Assembly: GCA_958510825.1 (NCBI GenBank)
Contig: OY294046.1
Location: forward strand, 6,646,049-6,710,048
Direction: 5' to 3'
DNA: 64,000 nucleotides
Source of the DNA: Brachypterus glaber
Lineage: Eukaryota > Arthropoda > Insecta > Coleoptera > Kateretidae
The notes beneath the pieces were generated by a model. The model saw nothing but the letters and a program-made list of their open reading frames with translations, was not told where the DNA came from and searched no databases. How positions within the stretch are numbered: the first letter of the stretch is position 1; every line of letters begins with the position of its first letter. Of the stretch, positions 41,032 through 52,359 are shown in pieces. Both the position numbers and the translations under genes were made by a program.

Positions 41032-42809
41032 AAAATACTATGTGTAGGGTTGGTAACAGTAACTAAAAACAGTATATAATTAATGGCACACTTTTAATAA
41101 AACAAAATATATTACATACGTATGTATGCATAGTCGAAAATATGCATATTAGCAAAACTTGAAATTGTTTGTACTTAAATAGTTAATAATTACATTTTCT
41201 GAAAATTAAACATAGAAAAATAGGTATATCCATTAAGGATTTACGGTACTTAATCGGGTAATAGCTATTATTCCGTTACAAATAAAAATATTAAACATAA
41301 GAACAAATTTCATTACTTTCGAGAACCTTTCGTTAAGTTTAAAAATTAAACTTAAATCTTAATAAAATTTGTCCTGTGCTTTAAATTGAATTTAACTGAT
41401 ACATATCTGTTTAAAATCCTGGATTTTCAAAAACATTATCTGTCGGTACTTCAGACGTAGCATCCAGCCTCTCGAACAAAGCTCGGATATGATACAGACA
41501 ACATATGTCAACACTGCAGCATAAACACCGTTAGCGGCTCAGAGTATACTTCAACAAAAATCAGAATAGCGGTCCTGAACTTCGGAACTACCCATAGGCA
41601 TCCTTCTATAGATATATAGGTCAATAGGTTACAATTTTCCCCATAGCTGTCGGTCAAGGTCACAACAAAAATCTTAGGCCTTAAGCACAATTTTAGCCAC
41701 AATTAAAACTTCAGCTACAACGAAAGACTTCGGTCGAAAAGAAAAACCCTGAAACAATAGGCATAAGTAAGTAAAAGCCTTTGGTTTAAAAACAAAATAT
41801 ACGAACCCTTTCTCGAAGAGGTTTTTCTTATTATTCCAAATTGACAAAAACAAATCAGCCATAGGTCGTTTTTTTGGATTTTGATAGAGTCTTAATCACT
41901 CGAGACTAAAATAAAATTAGGATTTACCATCAAAAATAAATGGTCACTTGAAAGTTCGTACTTACAGATTGGAATCATTTTTATCAGCGAAATACTTCAG
42001 TTAAGCAACACAAAATGCATATCAATACATAGAACAATAGATGCACTATCTAAATCACTTAATTTAAACTGATTTTACCATAATATCTAATGGATGATTC
42101 CAGATAAACATCTCGCAGACCTTTCCGCTCGGGCCATTAAAAATCTATGCCGGAAATCTCTTCCGAATTCAAATTTCTCCACCCAAATCGAATAGTCTAG
42201 AAAACTAAGAGCGATGGACTTATATGGACTAAACTATCACAGATAAAGATAGCCAACGGAAACGCTCTTGAAACCTGCAAGTTCAAGATACGACGTACTC
42301 TAGTATATCTGTTCACTCCAATCCTACAGCGGTTGAATTATCCAGGCGAACCTAGTTCAGACATACGTAACACTGACTGACATAACCTAATATCTGCCAA
42401 ACAGTTATTTAAAAATAAACAATAATATTAAGGATAATGTTTATATTTCGAAAAATTGATGAGACACATTATAAATGTGGTGTGCTTAAGTTAATATTAC
42501 AGTGGAGCCATAATACTATAAATACTAGTGTAGGAATAAGCTTTTGTTTACTACTTTAGAAACAAAGTTATGAGATATTACTTATATAAAACCACAGGAC
42601 AAGGATTACTAACTGAAATTACAATACAAGGCAAGTTATTAACTAACTATAAGTTAATCCCAACTCGGATAATGAATAAGCAAAGAAATTATGTTATTAG
42701 GACCATTTGTACCACTCGTAACACAAGTTTGCTAATATACCCCCAAAACAAAAGTAAGTATTCTATGTATTCTAAATAATAAAGAATGTGGCATTTTACA
42801 CATGCTACA
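40788..42809 (-). repeat. 3' LTR (2022 bp) of the minus-strand gypsy element
   Basis: Contains an (AT)n microsatellite at about 40998-41029. The short frames inside (41508-41862 minus, 42570-42779 plus) are duplicated in the other LTR and show no domain. Confidence 0.93.
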
Positions 42810-42825
42810 CAGCCTTCCTCCCCGG
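42810..42825 (-). other. Polypurine tract
   Basis: On the minus strand CCGGGGAGGAAGGCTG directly precedes the TG of the 3' LTR, a typical position for plus-strand priming. Confidence 0.75.
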
Positions 42826-43155
42826 AAATAAAAAATATTTATTCCCAAAAATATTTTTTCATTAAAAGGAATTTCCTTTTTTATGAAAACCATAATAGTG
42901 AACTTTAAATTATTTTAAAGTTACATCAAACATTTCTACTTAAATCATTAACCAATCAAAACTCAAAACAAAATTACTATTATATTTAAACTTCTTTTAG
43001 TTTAAATATCATTACAATAAATTTACAATTAACATCTTAGCAAGACCAGAAAGATAAATACTTTAGAATTTTATCTCCTCAAAACTCAAAATGATTTTCA
43101 GCTGTTGTGAACTTTTGATAACTTCGTGTACCACACGCCTTGTTATACTACAAGG

Positions 43156-43222
43156 GACATAATCGAGAAAGTGACATAATCGGGAAAGTGACATAATCGA
43201 GAAAGTGACATAATCGGGAAAA
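43156..43222. repeat. 17-bp tandem repeat, 4 copies
   Basis: GACATAATCGRGAAAGT repeated four times in the 3' non-coding part of the element; a related TCATAATCGGGATTTT lies near 43380. Confidence 0.85.
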
Positions 43223-43471
43223 GTCTCTCACAAAGCCTAATCGAATGAACATCTTAAATTAAATTTTATACAAAGATTAACTTTTTTCACATTACTAATT
43301 CTATTAACTTATCTATTACTTAGTTTAACCTAATCTACTAGTTACTAAAACTTCACTATATATTTCGTACGTACTTGTCATAATCGGGATTTTAATTTTT
43401 CTAGGATCCTATTATACTAATACTGTCAATGTTAATGAATGATCGATCATTCAATTTAAAAATTCATAATT

Positions 43472-46400
43472 CTATCCTACAGACACATCGCTATTAGAGC
43501 CAAAATGCTGCTTCAAATCTTTAACGTGCCAATCACCAATACAATTTCCTTTCTTATCACTTAATTCATAAACTAATTTTGACTTTTTACTTATAACTTT
43601 ACATAAAGTATATTTAGGTGCTAATTTAGCTGCAAAATAATTAGCTGCACTTGAAAGTACTTTATTTCTTTTCCAGACTTTATCGCCTACCATAAATGAA
43701 ATTTCGCGCTTCCTAAAGTCATAGGATTTTTTATTCCGCTCGTAAGCATCATGTAAACGATTTTTTATGTCGCTAAAAATATCCTTTAACCCCGCTAAAT
43801 CATTGCCATACAGTTCTCTGTCGCCAGGTTTTAATTCAACGCCGTCAGTTGACGGAATTTTGCCATAATAAGTCCCCGTAAGAGGTACGTTTCTACCGAA
43901 GTTAAGAAACGCTGGCGAAAAACCTGTGACTTCATTAACTGCTGTACGTAATGCTACACCTAATTTACTTAAATTTTTACACCAATGCCGATGATTATCT
44001 TTTATGTACGAACGTATTGCTGTACCAATTGTACGGTTCTGCCTTTCGGTCGGGTTAACTTGGCTATGAAATTTGGCATTATACCAAATCTTTTGCACTT
44101 CATATTCCTGACAAAGCTTTTTAAATATTTTACCCGCAAATTGTGTACCGTTGTCAACTAAAATAAACTGCGGCACCCCATAAACTAAAAATACTTCATT
44201 TTCCATAAACTTAACTACTGCTTGAGCAGTTGCAGCCCTTACCGGATGTAATAAGGTATATTTCGTGAACCAATCCGAGACGACTAACAAATGCGTAAAA
44301 CCCCCTAAATTAGATGGATAATATTTATAAATTTTACCATCTATAACTTTAAATTCTTTATGTTGCTCTGGATTCTTGGATATTTTTTCTTTTAATGACA
44401 CATAATATTTATCTTTATTACAATTTTCTATATCAAAAGAAACTAAACTAACTGATGGAAAACTAACTTTTTCCGGTTCAACCTCATCGAAAGCTCTACT
44501 CAGTGCGTCTGGCACTACATTAAGTTTACCTTTCCTAAATTTTATATCTACATCATACTGTTGTAATTTTAAAGCCCATCTAGCTAATCGACCTGTAGGG
44601 TCCTTAAGATTACTTAAGTATTTTAAACTAGAATGATCGGTTATCGCCTCGAATCTAACGCCTTCCACATAACCCCTAAACCGCTCTATCGCATATATCA
44701 AACTAAGAAGTTCCCGTTCTCCCACCGAATAATTTCTTTCTGCTCTAGACAATGATCTACTTGCGTAGGCAATGACACGCTCTTTTTTATCTTGTAACTG
44801 CGTTAATACCGAGCCAATTCCGACATTACTAGCATCGGATTGAATAGTAAAACGGAGAGAAAAATTAGGGGTAGCTAAAACTGGTGCTGAAATTAAAGCT
44901 TCTTTAATATTTTTGAAAGCTAGTTCCGCTTCGTCATTCCATTTAATTGGTTTTCTTTTACCTAATCCTTTTAATAACGCGTTTAGTGGAGCTACTAACG
45001 TTGAGAAATGAGAGATAAACCTTCTGTACCAAGAACAGAGTCCAAGAAATCTTTTAACTTCAGTGGTAGTTGTTGGTCTTTTATAATTTATCATATCTTG
45101 TACTTTTGAACTGTCCGTCTGTAAACCGTCTTTATTTAAAACAAAACCTAAATAATTTATTGATTCCCTAAATAATCTACATTTTTCATAATTAACTGTT
45201 AAATTAGCATTTCTTAAAACTTCAAAAACTTTTTTAAGTAGTTCTATATGCTCTTCAAAAGAAGAAGATACAAGAATTATATCGTCAAGATAAACAAACA
45301 AATACGGCTCCCAGGATGGCCCAAATAACTTGTCCATTAATCTTTGTTGTCGTTGAGCTGCATTTGCCAACCCAAATGGCATTACATTAAAATGATATAG
45401 TCCATATCCAGGAACTGTAAATGCTGTTTTTACTTTTGACGAATTAGTCAGTGGGATTTGCCAGAATGCTTTTTTCAAATCGATAGTCGAGATATACTTA
45501 GCTTTGCCTAATGTTTTTAAAATCCTATCAATACGCGGTAATGGATATGAATCTTTTTTAGTTACAGAGTTAAGTTTGCGCCCGTCAAAACAAAGTCTTT
45601 GAGTACCATCTGATTTTTTAACTAATAAAACGGGACTATTATATTCACTATGTGATGGTGAAACTACGCCTTGTTTCAACATCTCTTTTAGCTCCTTAAC
45701 TAAAATATCTAACATGTACGGTGACATACTATATTGTCTCATTTTAAATGGCTTACTATCCCCTGTATCAATATCGTGTTGCATTACATTTGTTCTACCT
45801 AACTTTTCCCCACTTATCTTTTTAAACAAATTATGAATTTCTTTAGCTTTAATTTTTTCCTGTTCATTTAACTCAACTAAACCACTGTCTTTTTTATTAC
45901 TATCGCTATCACTAATCATACTAATATTATTACTATTAAATTTCCAAGAATCGTTCGCAAAATTTAACGAAAGTGAGAATAATCTAATAAAATCCATACC
46001 TAAAATAAAATTTGTCTTTACTGTAGGTGCTACTAAACATGATAAAATTTTCACCTTATCATTAACTTTTATAGGTAAATCAATCATACCTAAAACTTCT
46101 TGTTTTTTCTTATCAGCTGTTGTCACAAAATTAATTTTACTTTTTGAAATATTTAAACCTAAACTTTTAAGTAATTTTAAACCTATATCACCTATTATTG
46201 AACAATTTGCCCCTGTATCTAACAACGCAATAATACTATTATCAAAAATACTAATTTTCATATAGGGTCTATTATCTTCTTTTACTTTTTGAAACGGATT
46301 TACATTTACTATTGATATATGTGGATTTTTAAATTCTTTAAAAAATGACTTTACCTTATCTAACCAATTTTTCCACTCCGATTTTGAAAAATAGTTATTA

Positions 46401-46597
46401 GACTCGGCTTTACTAAAACTATTTTTATTTAAATTTCTATCAAAATTTGAATTTTTACTATGGTTAATTAAATTTACATTTTTATAATCGATCACAGCCC
46501 TAGGATAATGTGAATGTCGGCTATTCATTCGCACTCCTTCAACTAGTTTTTTGAACAGTTTGGACAGTCTTTTACCATCACATCTTTTTTTCCACAT
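43472..46597 (-). CDS. Gypsy Pol with internally deleted integrase
   Basis: A 1041-codon frame. Protease: LLDTGANCSIIGD (about residue 130). RT: catalytic YLDDIILVSS (about 435). RNase H: IQSDASNVGIGS and YSVGERELLSLIYA. Integrase: about residue 765 the text runs from KIYKYYPSNLG straight into GFTHLLVVSDWFTKYT, so the HHCC zinc domain and the part of the core carrying the first Asp are missing, in frame. The second Asp (LVDNGTQF) and Glu (NPTERQNRT) remain 35 residues apart. The frame overlaps gag by 55 nt and is in -1 relative to it. Protease, RT and RNase H look functional; integration would need help from a complete relative. The alternative, that this lineage normally lacks the domain, seems unlikely for Ty3/gypsy. 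Confidence 0.9.
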   Translation of the reverse strand: MWKKRCDGKRLSKLFKKLVEGVRMNSRHSHYPRAVIDYKNVNLINHSKNSNFDRNLNKNSFSKAESNNYFSKSEWKNWLDKVKSFFKEFKNPHISIVNVNPFQKVKEDNRPYMKISIFDNSIIALLDTGANCSIIGDIGLKLLKSLGLNISKSKINFVTTADKKKQEVLGMIDLPIKVNDKVKILSCLVAPTVKTNFILGMDFIRLFSLSLNFANDSWKFNSNNISMISDSDSNKKDSGLVELNEQEKIKAKEIHNLFKKISGEKLGRTNVMQHDIDTGDSKPFKMRQYSMSPYMLDILVKELKEMLKQGVVSPSHSEYNSPVLLVKKSDGTQRLCFDGRKLNSVTKKDSYPLPRIDRILKTLGKAKYISTIDLKKAFWQIPLTNSSKVKTAFTVPGYGLYHFNVMPFGLANAAQRQQRLMDKLFGPSWEPYLFVYLDDIILVSSSFEEHIELLKKVFEVLRNANLTVNYEKCRLFRESINYLGFVLNKDGLQTDSSKVQDMINYKRPTTTTEVKRFLGLCSWYRRFISHFSTLVAPLNALLKGLGKRKPIKWNDEAELAFKNIKEALISAPVLATPNFSLRFTIQSDASNVGIGSVLTQLQDKKERVIAYASRSLSRAERNYSVGERELLSLIYAIERFRGYVEGVRFEAITDHSSLKYLSNLKDPTGRLARWALKLQQYDVDIKFRKGKLNVVPDALSRAFDEVEPEKVSFPSVSLVSFDIENCNKDKYYVSLKEKISKNPEQHKEFKVIDGKIYKYYPSNLGGFTHLLVVSDWFTKYTLLHPVRAATAQAVVKFMENEVFLVYGVPQFILVDNGTQFAGKIFKKLCQEYEVQKIWYNAKFHSQVNPTERQNRTIGTAIRSYIKDNHRHWCKNLSKLGVALRTAVNEVTGFSPAFLNFGRNVPLTGTYYGKIPSTDGVELKPGDRELYGNDLAGLKDIFSDIKNRLHDAYERNKKSYDFRKREISFMVGDKVWKRNKVLSSAANYFAAKLAPKYTLCKVISKKSKLVYELSDKKGNCIGDWHVKDLKQHFGSNSDVSVG

Positions 46598-48120
46598 TTA
46601 AAACAAAATATGCTACGTTTAGCCAGACATTTACTAAACACATGGTTAGGCTGTGAGCAATTATAGCATATAATCTGTTTAGGCTGAATATTATTTTCAG
46701 TTCTAGCATTGTTATTAGTATTATCGCTATTTCTGTTATTTCCAAAATTACTTTTATAACCGTTTCTAACATTATTATTAAATCTACTATTTGAATTACT
46801 ATTATAGTTACTATACCTATTGTTGGCATTGTTATAATTATTATACCGATTACTAGTATTATCATAACTATTATATTTATTATTTGCATTATAATTATTA
46901 TTATTTGTGTTACTTTTATTGGCATTATTTTGACTACAGCTGACTTGACAAACATTATTTTGACTAATATTTTCTTCTCTACAAATATTTCTACTTGATT
47001 CAGGCCTTTCACAACAACAGTTTACTGAATTTTCTAAACTTTCAACAACATTAATTTTTGGATTTACTTTTTTAGCAACCGCATTTTTATTTGATACACA
47101 TTTTTGTTTCCATGCATATGCATCGTCCAACTTTTTACAATATTTTCTTAAGTCATTTAATGAATTTATATCAACCAATGAAAGAGGAGTAAAGTAATGC
47201 GGAAGTATACGTTCCCTAATACTTTTCAATTTTGTATAATCACTAGGTTTTCGCAATAACCGATTAAATAAAGTTTCCATAGAACCTATAAAAACCGATA
47301 TTGACTCGTCCTGTTTTTGATATCTACTTCTTATATCATCCCAAGTACGGTCATCCACGCTTGCAGATAAAAATTCCTTTTTCAAACACTCAACCAGATC
47401 GGACCAACTATTTACTGAACTTCTAACCGATAAAAACCACGAAAGGGCTGGTTCCTTAAACAAATCGTAGGCAGTTTTGAACAACATGTCATCTGATACA
47501 TTTCTACATATTTTTAGGTAGTCAACTTTTTCAATAAATGATAAAACATCAGATGTTCCATCAAAACTAACCCCCCACTTGTAAACTGGAACTGGTTTTA
47601 TAAAATCTTGGTCCAATCTGACCGTTGTATTTGCTAAAGGTTGAATTACTGTGCTATTTAAATTAATGTTATTATCACAAACCCCTTTTGCTACAAATTT
47701 TTCATGCGCGTCCACTAAATCTGCTTCTATTTCTAAACAATTAGCTCTATTTATTTTAATAAATTTATCTCTATTTTGTTCTTCATCTTTTACCAATGGA
47801 AACCTATTTAATCGTTTATTAATATGTGCTAAATTTGATTTAATACGAATAAGTTGTGACATACCATACTCAAATTCATTAACTTCTTTAATTAAATTTC
47901 TAACCACCTCTATATTATCCTCTATAATTTTCATTTCCCCTTTATAATCGAATTCAGGATCAACATATTTACTATCATCAGTATCTTGTGCTATTGCCCT
48001 ACCCAGAGTTTTAATTTTTGAATTTCTATCATTCCGCGGTATTAAAGATCTGATGCGTAGCTCATAATTTAATTGGTCAACTGTTAAATAACGAAGATCC
48101 ATTTTATTTAAATCCTCCAT
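46543..48120 (-). CDS. Gypsy Gag with Asn-rich linker and zinc knuckles
   Basis: 525 residues. The N-terminus MEDLNKMDLRYLTVDQLNYE is SAP-like (short helix-loop-helix), followed by a helical region and a capsid-like domain (about 180-345, with WGVSFDGTSDVLSFIEKVDY). A strongly Asn/Tyr-rich stretch (about 400-475) precedes two knuckles: CYNCSQPNHVFSKC is canonical CCHC, but CFKCGKKDVMVKDC has Val where His is expected. Gag would form the particle and bind the RNA. Ends in TAG at 46543; pol is reached by -1 slippage at 46585-46591. Confidence 0.88.
   Translation of the reverse strand: MEDLNKMDLRYLTVDQLNYELRIRSLIPRNDRNSKIKTLGRAIAQDTDDSKYVDPEFDYKGEMKIIEDNIEVVRNLIKEVNEFEYGMSQLIRIKSNLAHINKRLNRFPLVKDEEQNRDKFIKINRANCLEIEADLVDAHEKFVAKGVCDNNINLNSTVIQPLANTTVRLDQDFIKPVPVYKWGVSFDGTSDVLSFIEKVDYLKICRNVSDDMLFKTAYDLFKEPALSWFLSVRSSVNSWSDLVECLKKEFLSASVDDRTWDDIRSRYQKQDESISVFIGSMETLFNRLLRKPSDYTKLKSIRERILPHYFTPLSLVDINSLNDLRKYCKKLDDAYAWKQKCVSNKNAVAKKVNPKINVVESLENSVNCCCERPESSRNICREENISQNNVCQVSCSQNNANKSNTNNNNYNANNKYNSYDNTSNRYNNYNNANNRYSNYNSNSNSRFNNNVRNGYKSNFGNNRNSDNTNNNARTENNIQPKQIICYNCSQPNHVFSKCLAKRSIFCFKCGKKDVMVKDCPNCSKN
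46585..46591 (-). promoter_or_regulatory. Probable -1 frameshift slippery site (A AAA AAA)
   Basis: On the minus strand gag reads GGA AAA AAA GAT, giving a slippery heptamer A_AAA_AAA near the start of the 55-nt gag/pol overlap. The pol frame is -1 relative to gag, as slippage here would require. A downstream stimulatory structure was not checked. Confidence 0.6.
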
Positions 48121-49569
48121 TTTGAAAATTATTTATTTATTTTATAAAACTGAAATTTATTTCAAAACTATTTTTTACTTTAATATCTACCCTCGTATAA
48201 AATTTTGTACCTAAATTTAATCTTTACCTAAAATTGTGAGAAGAAAACACTGTCAAAATTATTTTCACTTTCTTTTTCTATTTTATTTTTAGAAAAAAAT
48301 TCAAAAATTTAATTTTTCTACTACTAAAAAATTTTTTCAATGTCACGGCGTATGCTAGTACCACCCTGTATACTACTATTTCCAAAAAATATTACTTTTT
48401 ATTTTCTAATAAAAGTTACTAACTTTTTAATTTACCCCTGTATATATTTTACAGTTATTTTCCAAAAATACTAAAAAATTCTATTCTATTGGCTTAAGAA
48501 TGGCACGCTAAATCTTTGCAAAAACTAATAGCGCTATGTACTCTACTTGCACAAAATTTTTATCAAATATTCTCAAAAAAATTTTTTTCTCAAAATTTTT
48601 TCTACAACTCACAAAATCGTACTCAAAAATACCCAAAAAAAAATAATTTCCCAGATTTATGTATTCTAAACCCGAAAAAAAAATATTAATCTAAACTATT
48701 GAAATATATGTGCTCTACTGGCCTCATAAAATTTCAAAAAAATACTTTATTGTACTCTATTGGAACAATAAGTATACAAAAAACTACTAAATTTGTTGCT
48801 TGGTAAGGTTAAAATTTTGAATAGCTTCGGCTAAAGTGTCCTAAAATTTCAAGCAATCAAATTATAAACCATCCTCTACCGGCTGGCAACCCTATAAATG
48901 CTGTACAGTATAACCGTGTTCTGGCTCTATAAAATATGAAATAAAATTCCCCCTCCACTCAGGTTACAAAAACGCACAGGATATACTATTTGGTAGCCTC
49001 TATCTCGGCTATACAAGGTCTGTAAAGAGTACCCTCAAATGTTTCCTCACTACCAGAGTAAAGAAAAAATACTATATTCTCAGCGAAATTTTTCTTTTCA
49101 TTGAAAAAAACGCTCAATCCATATAAACGGAAAGACTGTACAGCTTAACGACATACCTCTGACCAAAATTTTTATTTATTTGTTCTATTGACCAATAAAT
49201 ATAAAAAATATTCACACCTGATATTTCTTACTCTACTGCATCTCAAAACTATTGACCTCTCTGCTATGTTAAACCTATATAAAAAAATATAAAAAATACT
49301 TATTTTCCCAAAACTTATTTTTGGAACCAAAATTCAAAAATATTTAATATATTTTTTTTTTTTAATCCTAATGTTCCGCAATGTACCGATAAAGTGTACC
49401 TTCTATCATATACAGTTTCCCATATTATCAAACCACACAAAATACTTTTTGGATATATTGTTCAAATTTTACTAAACATAACTATACTGATATACTATCT
49501 CATATACTAACTTTACAAATACTATCTTTTCAAAAAAAATATAAAAAATCTACCACATTTGCATAACCC
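48121..49569 (-). other. Leader (5' UTR) of the minus-strand gypsy element
   Basis: About 1.45 kb, AT-rich, with no ORF; many short degenerate CTATAAAA and TACTCTATTGG-like motifs. Would hold the packaging signal. I see no domain or extra gene. Confidence 0.6.
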
Positions 49570-49587
49570 ACGTATTAAAGGGCGCCA
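49570..49587 (-). other. Primer binding site
   Basis: On the minus strand TGGCGCCCTTTAATACGT starts 3 nt after the 5' LTR. TGGCGCC is a common PBS start; the tRNA is not identified. Confidence 0.7.
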
Positions 49588-49590
49588 CTT

Positions 49591-49798
49591 TGTATCGAGT
49601 TTTCTTGGGGAACTATAAAATAAAGTTATTAGACTGGGCACTTGTTCCCAAGGTACTCGAGTGCGGACGGCTAGCAGGCATCAGCGGGGCAATTGGGCAA
49701 TGAGTCGGCAAATATGGTAGGCCTTGAGCGCCAGGAGTTTTGAAAAACAAAACAATAAACTATAGTATGAGTAAAAAACTCCAAATACTCATATCGGT

Positions 49799-49833
<35 letters not shown>

Positions 49834-51612
49834 AAAAATACTATGTGTAGGGTTGGTAACAGTAACTAAAAACAGTATATAATTAATGGCACACTTTTAA
49901 TAAAACAAAATATATTACATACGTATGTATGCATAGTCGAAAATATGCATATTAGCAAAACTTGAAATTGTTTGTACTTAAATAGTTAATAATTACATTT
50001 TCTGAAAATTAAACATAGAAAAATAGGTATATCCATTAAGGATTTACGGTACTTAATCGGGTAATAGCTATTATTCCGTTACAAATAAAAATATTAAACA
50101 TAAGAACAAATTTCATTACTTTCGAGAACCTTTCGTTAAGTTTAAAAATTAAACTTAAATCTTAATAAAATTTGTCCTGTGCTTTAAATTGAATTTAACT
50201 GATACATATCTGTTTAAAATCCTGGATTTTCAAAAACATTATCTGTCGGTACTTCAGACGTAGCATCCAGCCTCTCGAACAAAGCTCGGATATGATACAG
50301 ACAACATATGTCAACACTGCAGCATAAACACCGTTAGCGGCTCAGAGTATACTTCAACAAAAATCAGAATAGCGGTCCTGAACTTCGGAACTACCCATAG
50401 GCATCCTTCTATAGATATATAGGTCAATAGGTTACAATTTTCCCCATAGCTGTCGGTCAAGGTCACAACAAAAATCTTAGGCCTTAAGCACAATTTTAGC
50501 CACAATTAAAACTTCAGCTACAACGAAAGACTTCGGTCGAAAAGAAAAACCCTGAAACAATAGGCCTAAGTAAGTAAAAGCCTTTGGTTTAAAAACAAAA
50601 TATACGAACCCTTTCTCGAAGAGGTTTTTCTTATTATTCCAAATTGACAAAAACAAATCAGCCATAGGTCGTTTTTTTGGATTTTGATAGAGTCTTAATC
50701 ACTCGAGACTAAAATAAAATTAGGATTTACCATCAAAAATAAATGGTCACTTGAAAGTTCGTACTTACAGATTGGAATCATTTTTATCAGCGAAATACTT
50801 CAGTTAAGCAACACAAAATGCATATCAATACATAGAACAATAGATGCACTATCTAAATCACTTAATTTAAACTGATTTTACCATAATATCTAATGGATGA
50901 TTCCAGATAAACATCTCGCAGACCTTTCCGCTCGGGCCATTAAAAATCTATGCCGGAAATCTCTTCCGAATTCAAATTTCTCCACCCAAATCGAATAGTC
51001 TAGAAAACTAAGAGCGATGGACTTATATGGACTAAACTATCACAGATAAAGATAGCCAACGGAAACGCTCTTGAAACCTGCAAGTTCAAGATACGACGTA
51101 CTCTAGTATATCTGTTCACTCCAATCCTACAGCGGTTGAATTATCCAGGCGAACCTAGTTCAGACATACGTAACACTGACTGACATAACCTAATATCTGC
51201 CAAACAGTTATTTAAAAATAAACAATAATATTAAGGATAATGTTTATATTTCGAAAAATTGATGAGACACATTATAAATGTGGTGTGCTTAAGTTAATAT
51301 TACAGTGGAGCCATAATACTATAAATACTAGTGTAGGAATAAGCTTTTGTTTACTACTTTAGAAACAAAGTTATGAGATATTACTTATATAAAACCACAG
51401 GACAAGGATTACTAACTGAAATTACAATACAAGGCAAGTTATTAACTAACTATAAGTTAATCCCAACTCGGATAATGAATAAGCAAAGAAATTATGTTAT
51501 TAGGACCATTTGTACCACTCGTAACACAAGTTTGCTAATATACCCCCAAAACAAAAGTAAGTATTCTATGTATTCTAAATAATAAAGAATGTGGCATTTT
51601 ACACATGCTACA
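49591..51612 (-). repeat. 5' LTR (2022 bp) of the minus-strand gypsy element
   Basis: Same length as the left LTR and nearly identical; contains the AT microsatellite at 49802-49832. Confidence 0.93.
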
Positions 51613-51835
51613 AAGGCTAGCTCAGTCAAACTGATAAGCTCTTTTTGATAGGGGCCATCCCTGCCCTAAACATATCAGTAAAAATGGTAAGAAGCTTTTT
51701 AGAGCATTTGACCCAGCCCTAAACAGCTCAGTCAAATCAATAAGTTTTTTTGTGTAGGGGCTGTCCCTGCCCTAAATAGCTCAGTCAAAATAATAAGAAG
51801 CTTTTCAAGACAGGGTCAGTCCCTGCCTTTAGACA
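51613..51835 (+). repeat. Minisatellite, about 53-bp unit, four degenerate copies
   Basis: CTCAGTCAAA-type starts at 51621, about 51675, 51727 and 51780, each followed by a GATAAGCTTTTT and GGGGCTGTCCCTGCCCTAAA segment. Continues the unit at 40725-40787. Confidence 0.7.
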
Positions 51836-52258
51836 TTTTATTTAACTTGGCACTATTAATGTTTTTGACCCACACATAAGTTTGCATCACTAGGAAAACG
51901 GTGACGTTTACTTAACTGATCCTTGCAAAACGGTACAATACACATTTTGTATTAGACATCACAATAAAAGTTCGGTATAAAAGCACAATAAATTGCAAAT
52001 CACGAGTAAAATTTCACGAGAAAAATTTCAATTGTTTTGACAGATATACCACCCCTCACCCCACTCCCACTAAACAATCAAGTTCATATACAGCTGGCGC
52101 CATCGCTCAGTCGTACCTAGAAGCCAAAACACAGGTTCGGGTCCTGAATACTTTTCACGGTCACGTATTTGACTTTCTCTTATAGTGTATTTCTTATATG
52201 ATTCAAACCAATTTATTTGATTTTAACAAAGAAAATAACAAAGAAAAAATAAAAATTA
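51836..52258. other. Spacer, no gene; inverted-repeat arm at 52167-52210
   Basis: No ORF. GGTTCGGGTCC near 52133 resembles a tRNA B box but no tRNA fold is apparent. The arm at 52167-52210 pairs with 40112-40152. Confidence 0.4.
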
Positions 52259-52359
52259 CGGCAACCTTGATAATATTAAAATATTATACTTACTATGTGC
52301 TTTGCTGGTTCAAAAATTAGGTTTGGTGGTGTTTTGTAATAAATTAGCGATTCAAACCA
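52259..52359 (+). repeat. Direct repeat, right copy (partner at 40018-40115)
   Basis: The sequence ATTCAAACCAATTTATTTGA plus 30 bases occurs both before (52203) and after (52349) this copy, so the local 146 bp is itself duplicated in tandem. Confidence 0.7.

Larger units (their letters stand above)
40788..51612 (-). mobile_element. Ty3/gypsy LTR retrotransposon with 2022-bp LTRs, minus strand
   Basis: LTRs at 40788-42809 and 49591-51612, both 2022 bp; on the minus strand they start TGTAGCATG and end ATACA. A 4-bp TSD AAGG flanks (40784-40787; 51613-51616). Minus-strand order: 5' LTR (right), PBS, 1.4-kb leader, gag, pol in -1 frame, 0.66-kb 3' region with a 17-bp tandem repeat, PPT, 3' LTR (left). 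The LTRs differ at only a few sites that I see (for example 41763 versus 50566 and the end of the AT run). Integrase is internally deleted, so despite its youth this copy looks non-autonomous. Confidence 0.93.

Noticed and set aside
41508..42779. Small frames in the left LTR (and identical ones at 50311-51582)
   Set aside because: Duplicated only because they lie in LTRs; no domain, and in both orientations.
46578..47012. 144-residue Ile-rich frame overlapping gag
   Set aside because: Alternative frame of the Asn-rich AAT-repeat part of gag.
52090..52145. Possible tRNA or tRNA-derived SINE
   Set aside because: GGTTCGGGTCC resembles a B box, but no acceptor stem or convincing A box could be paired around it.
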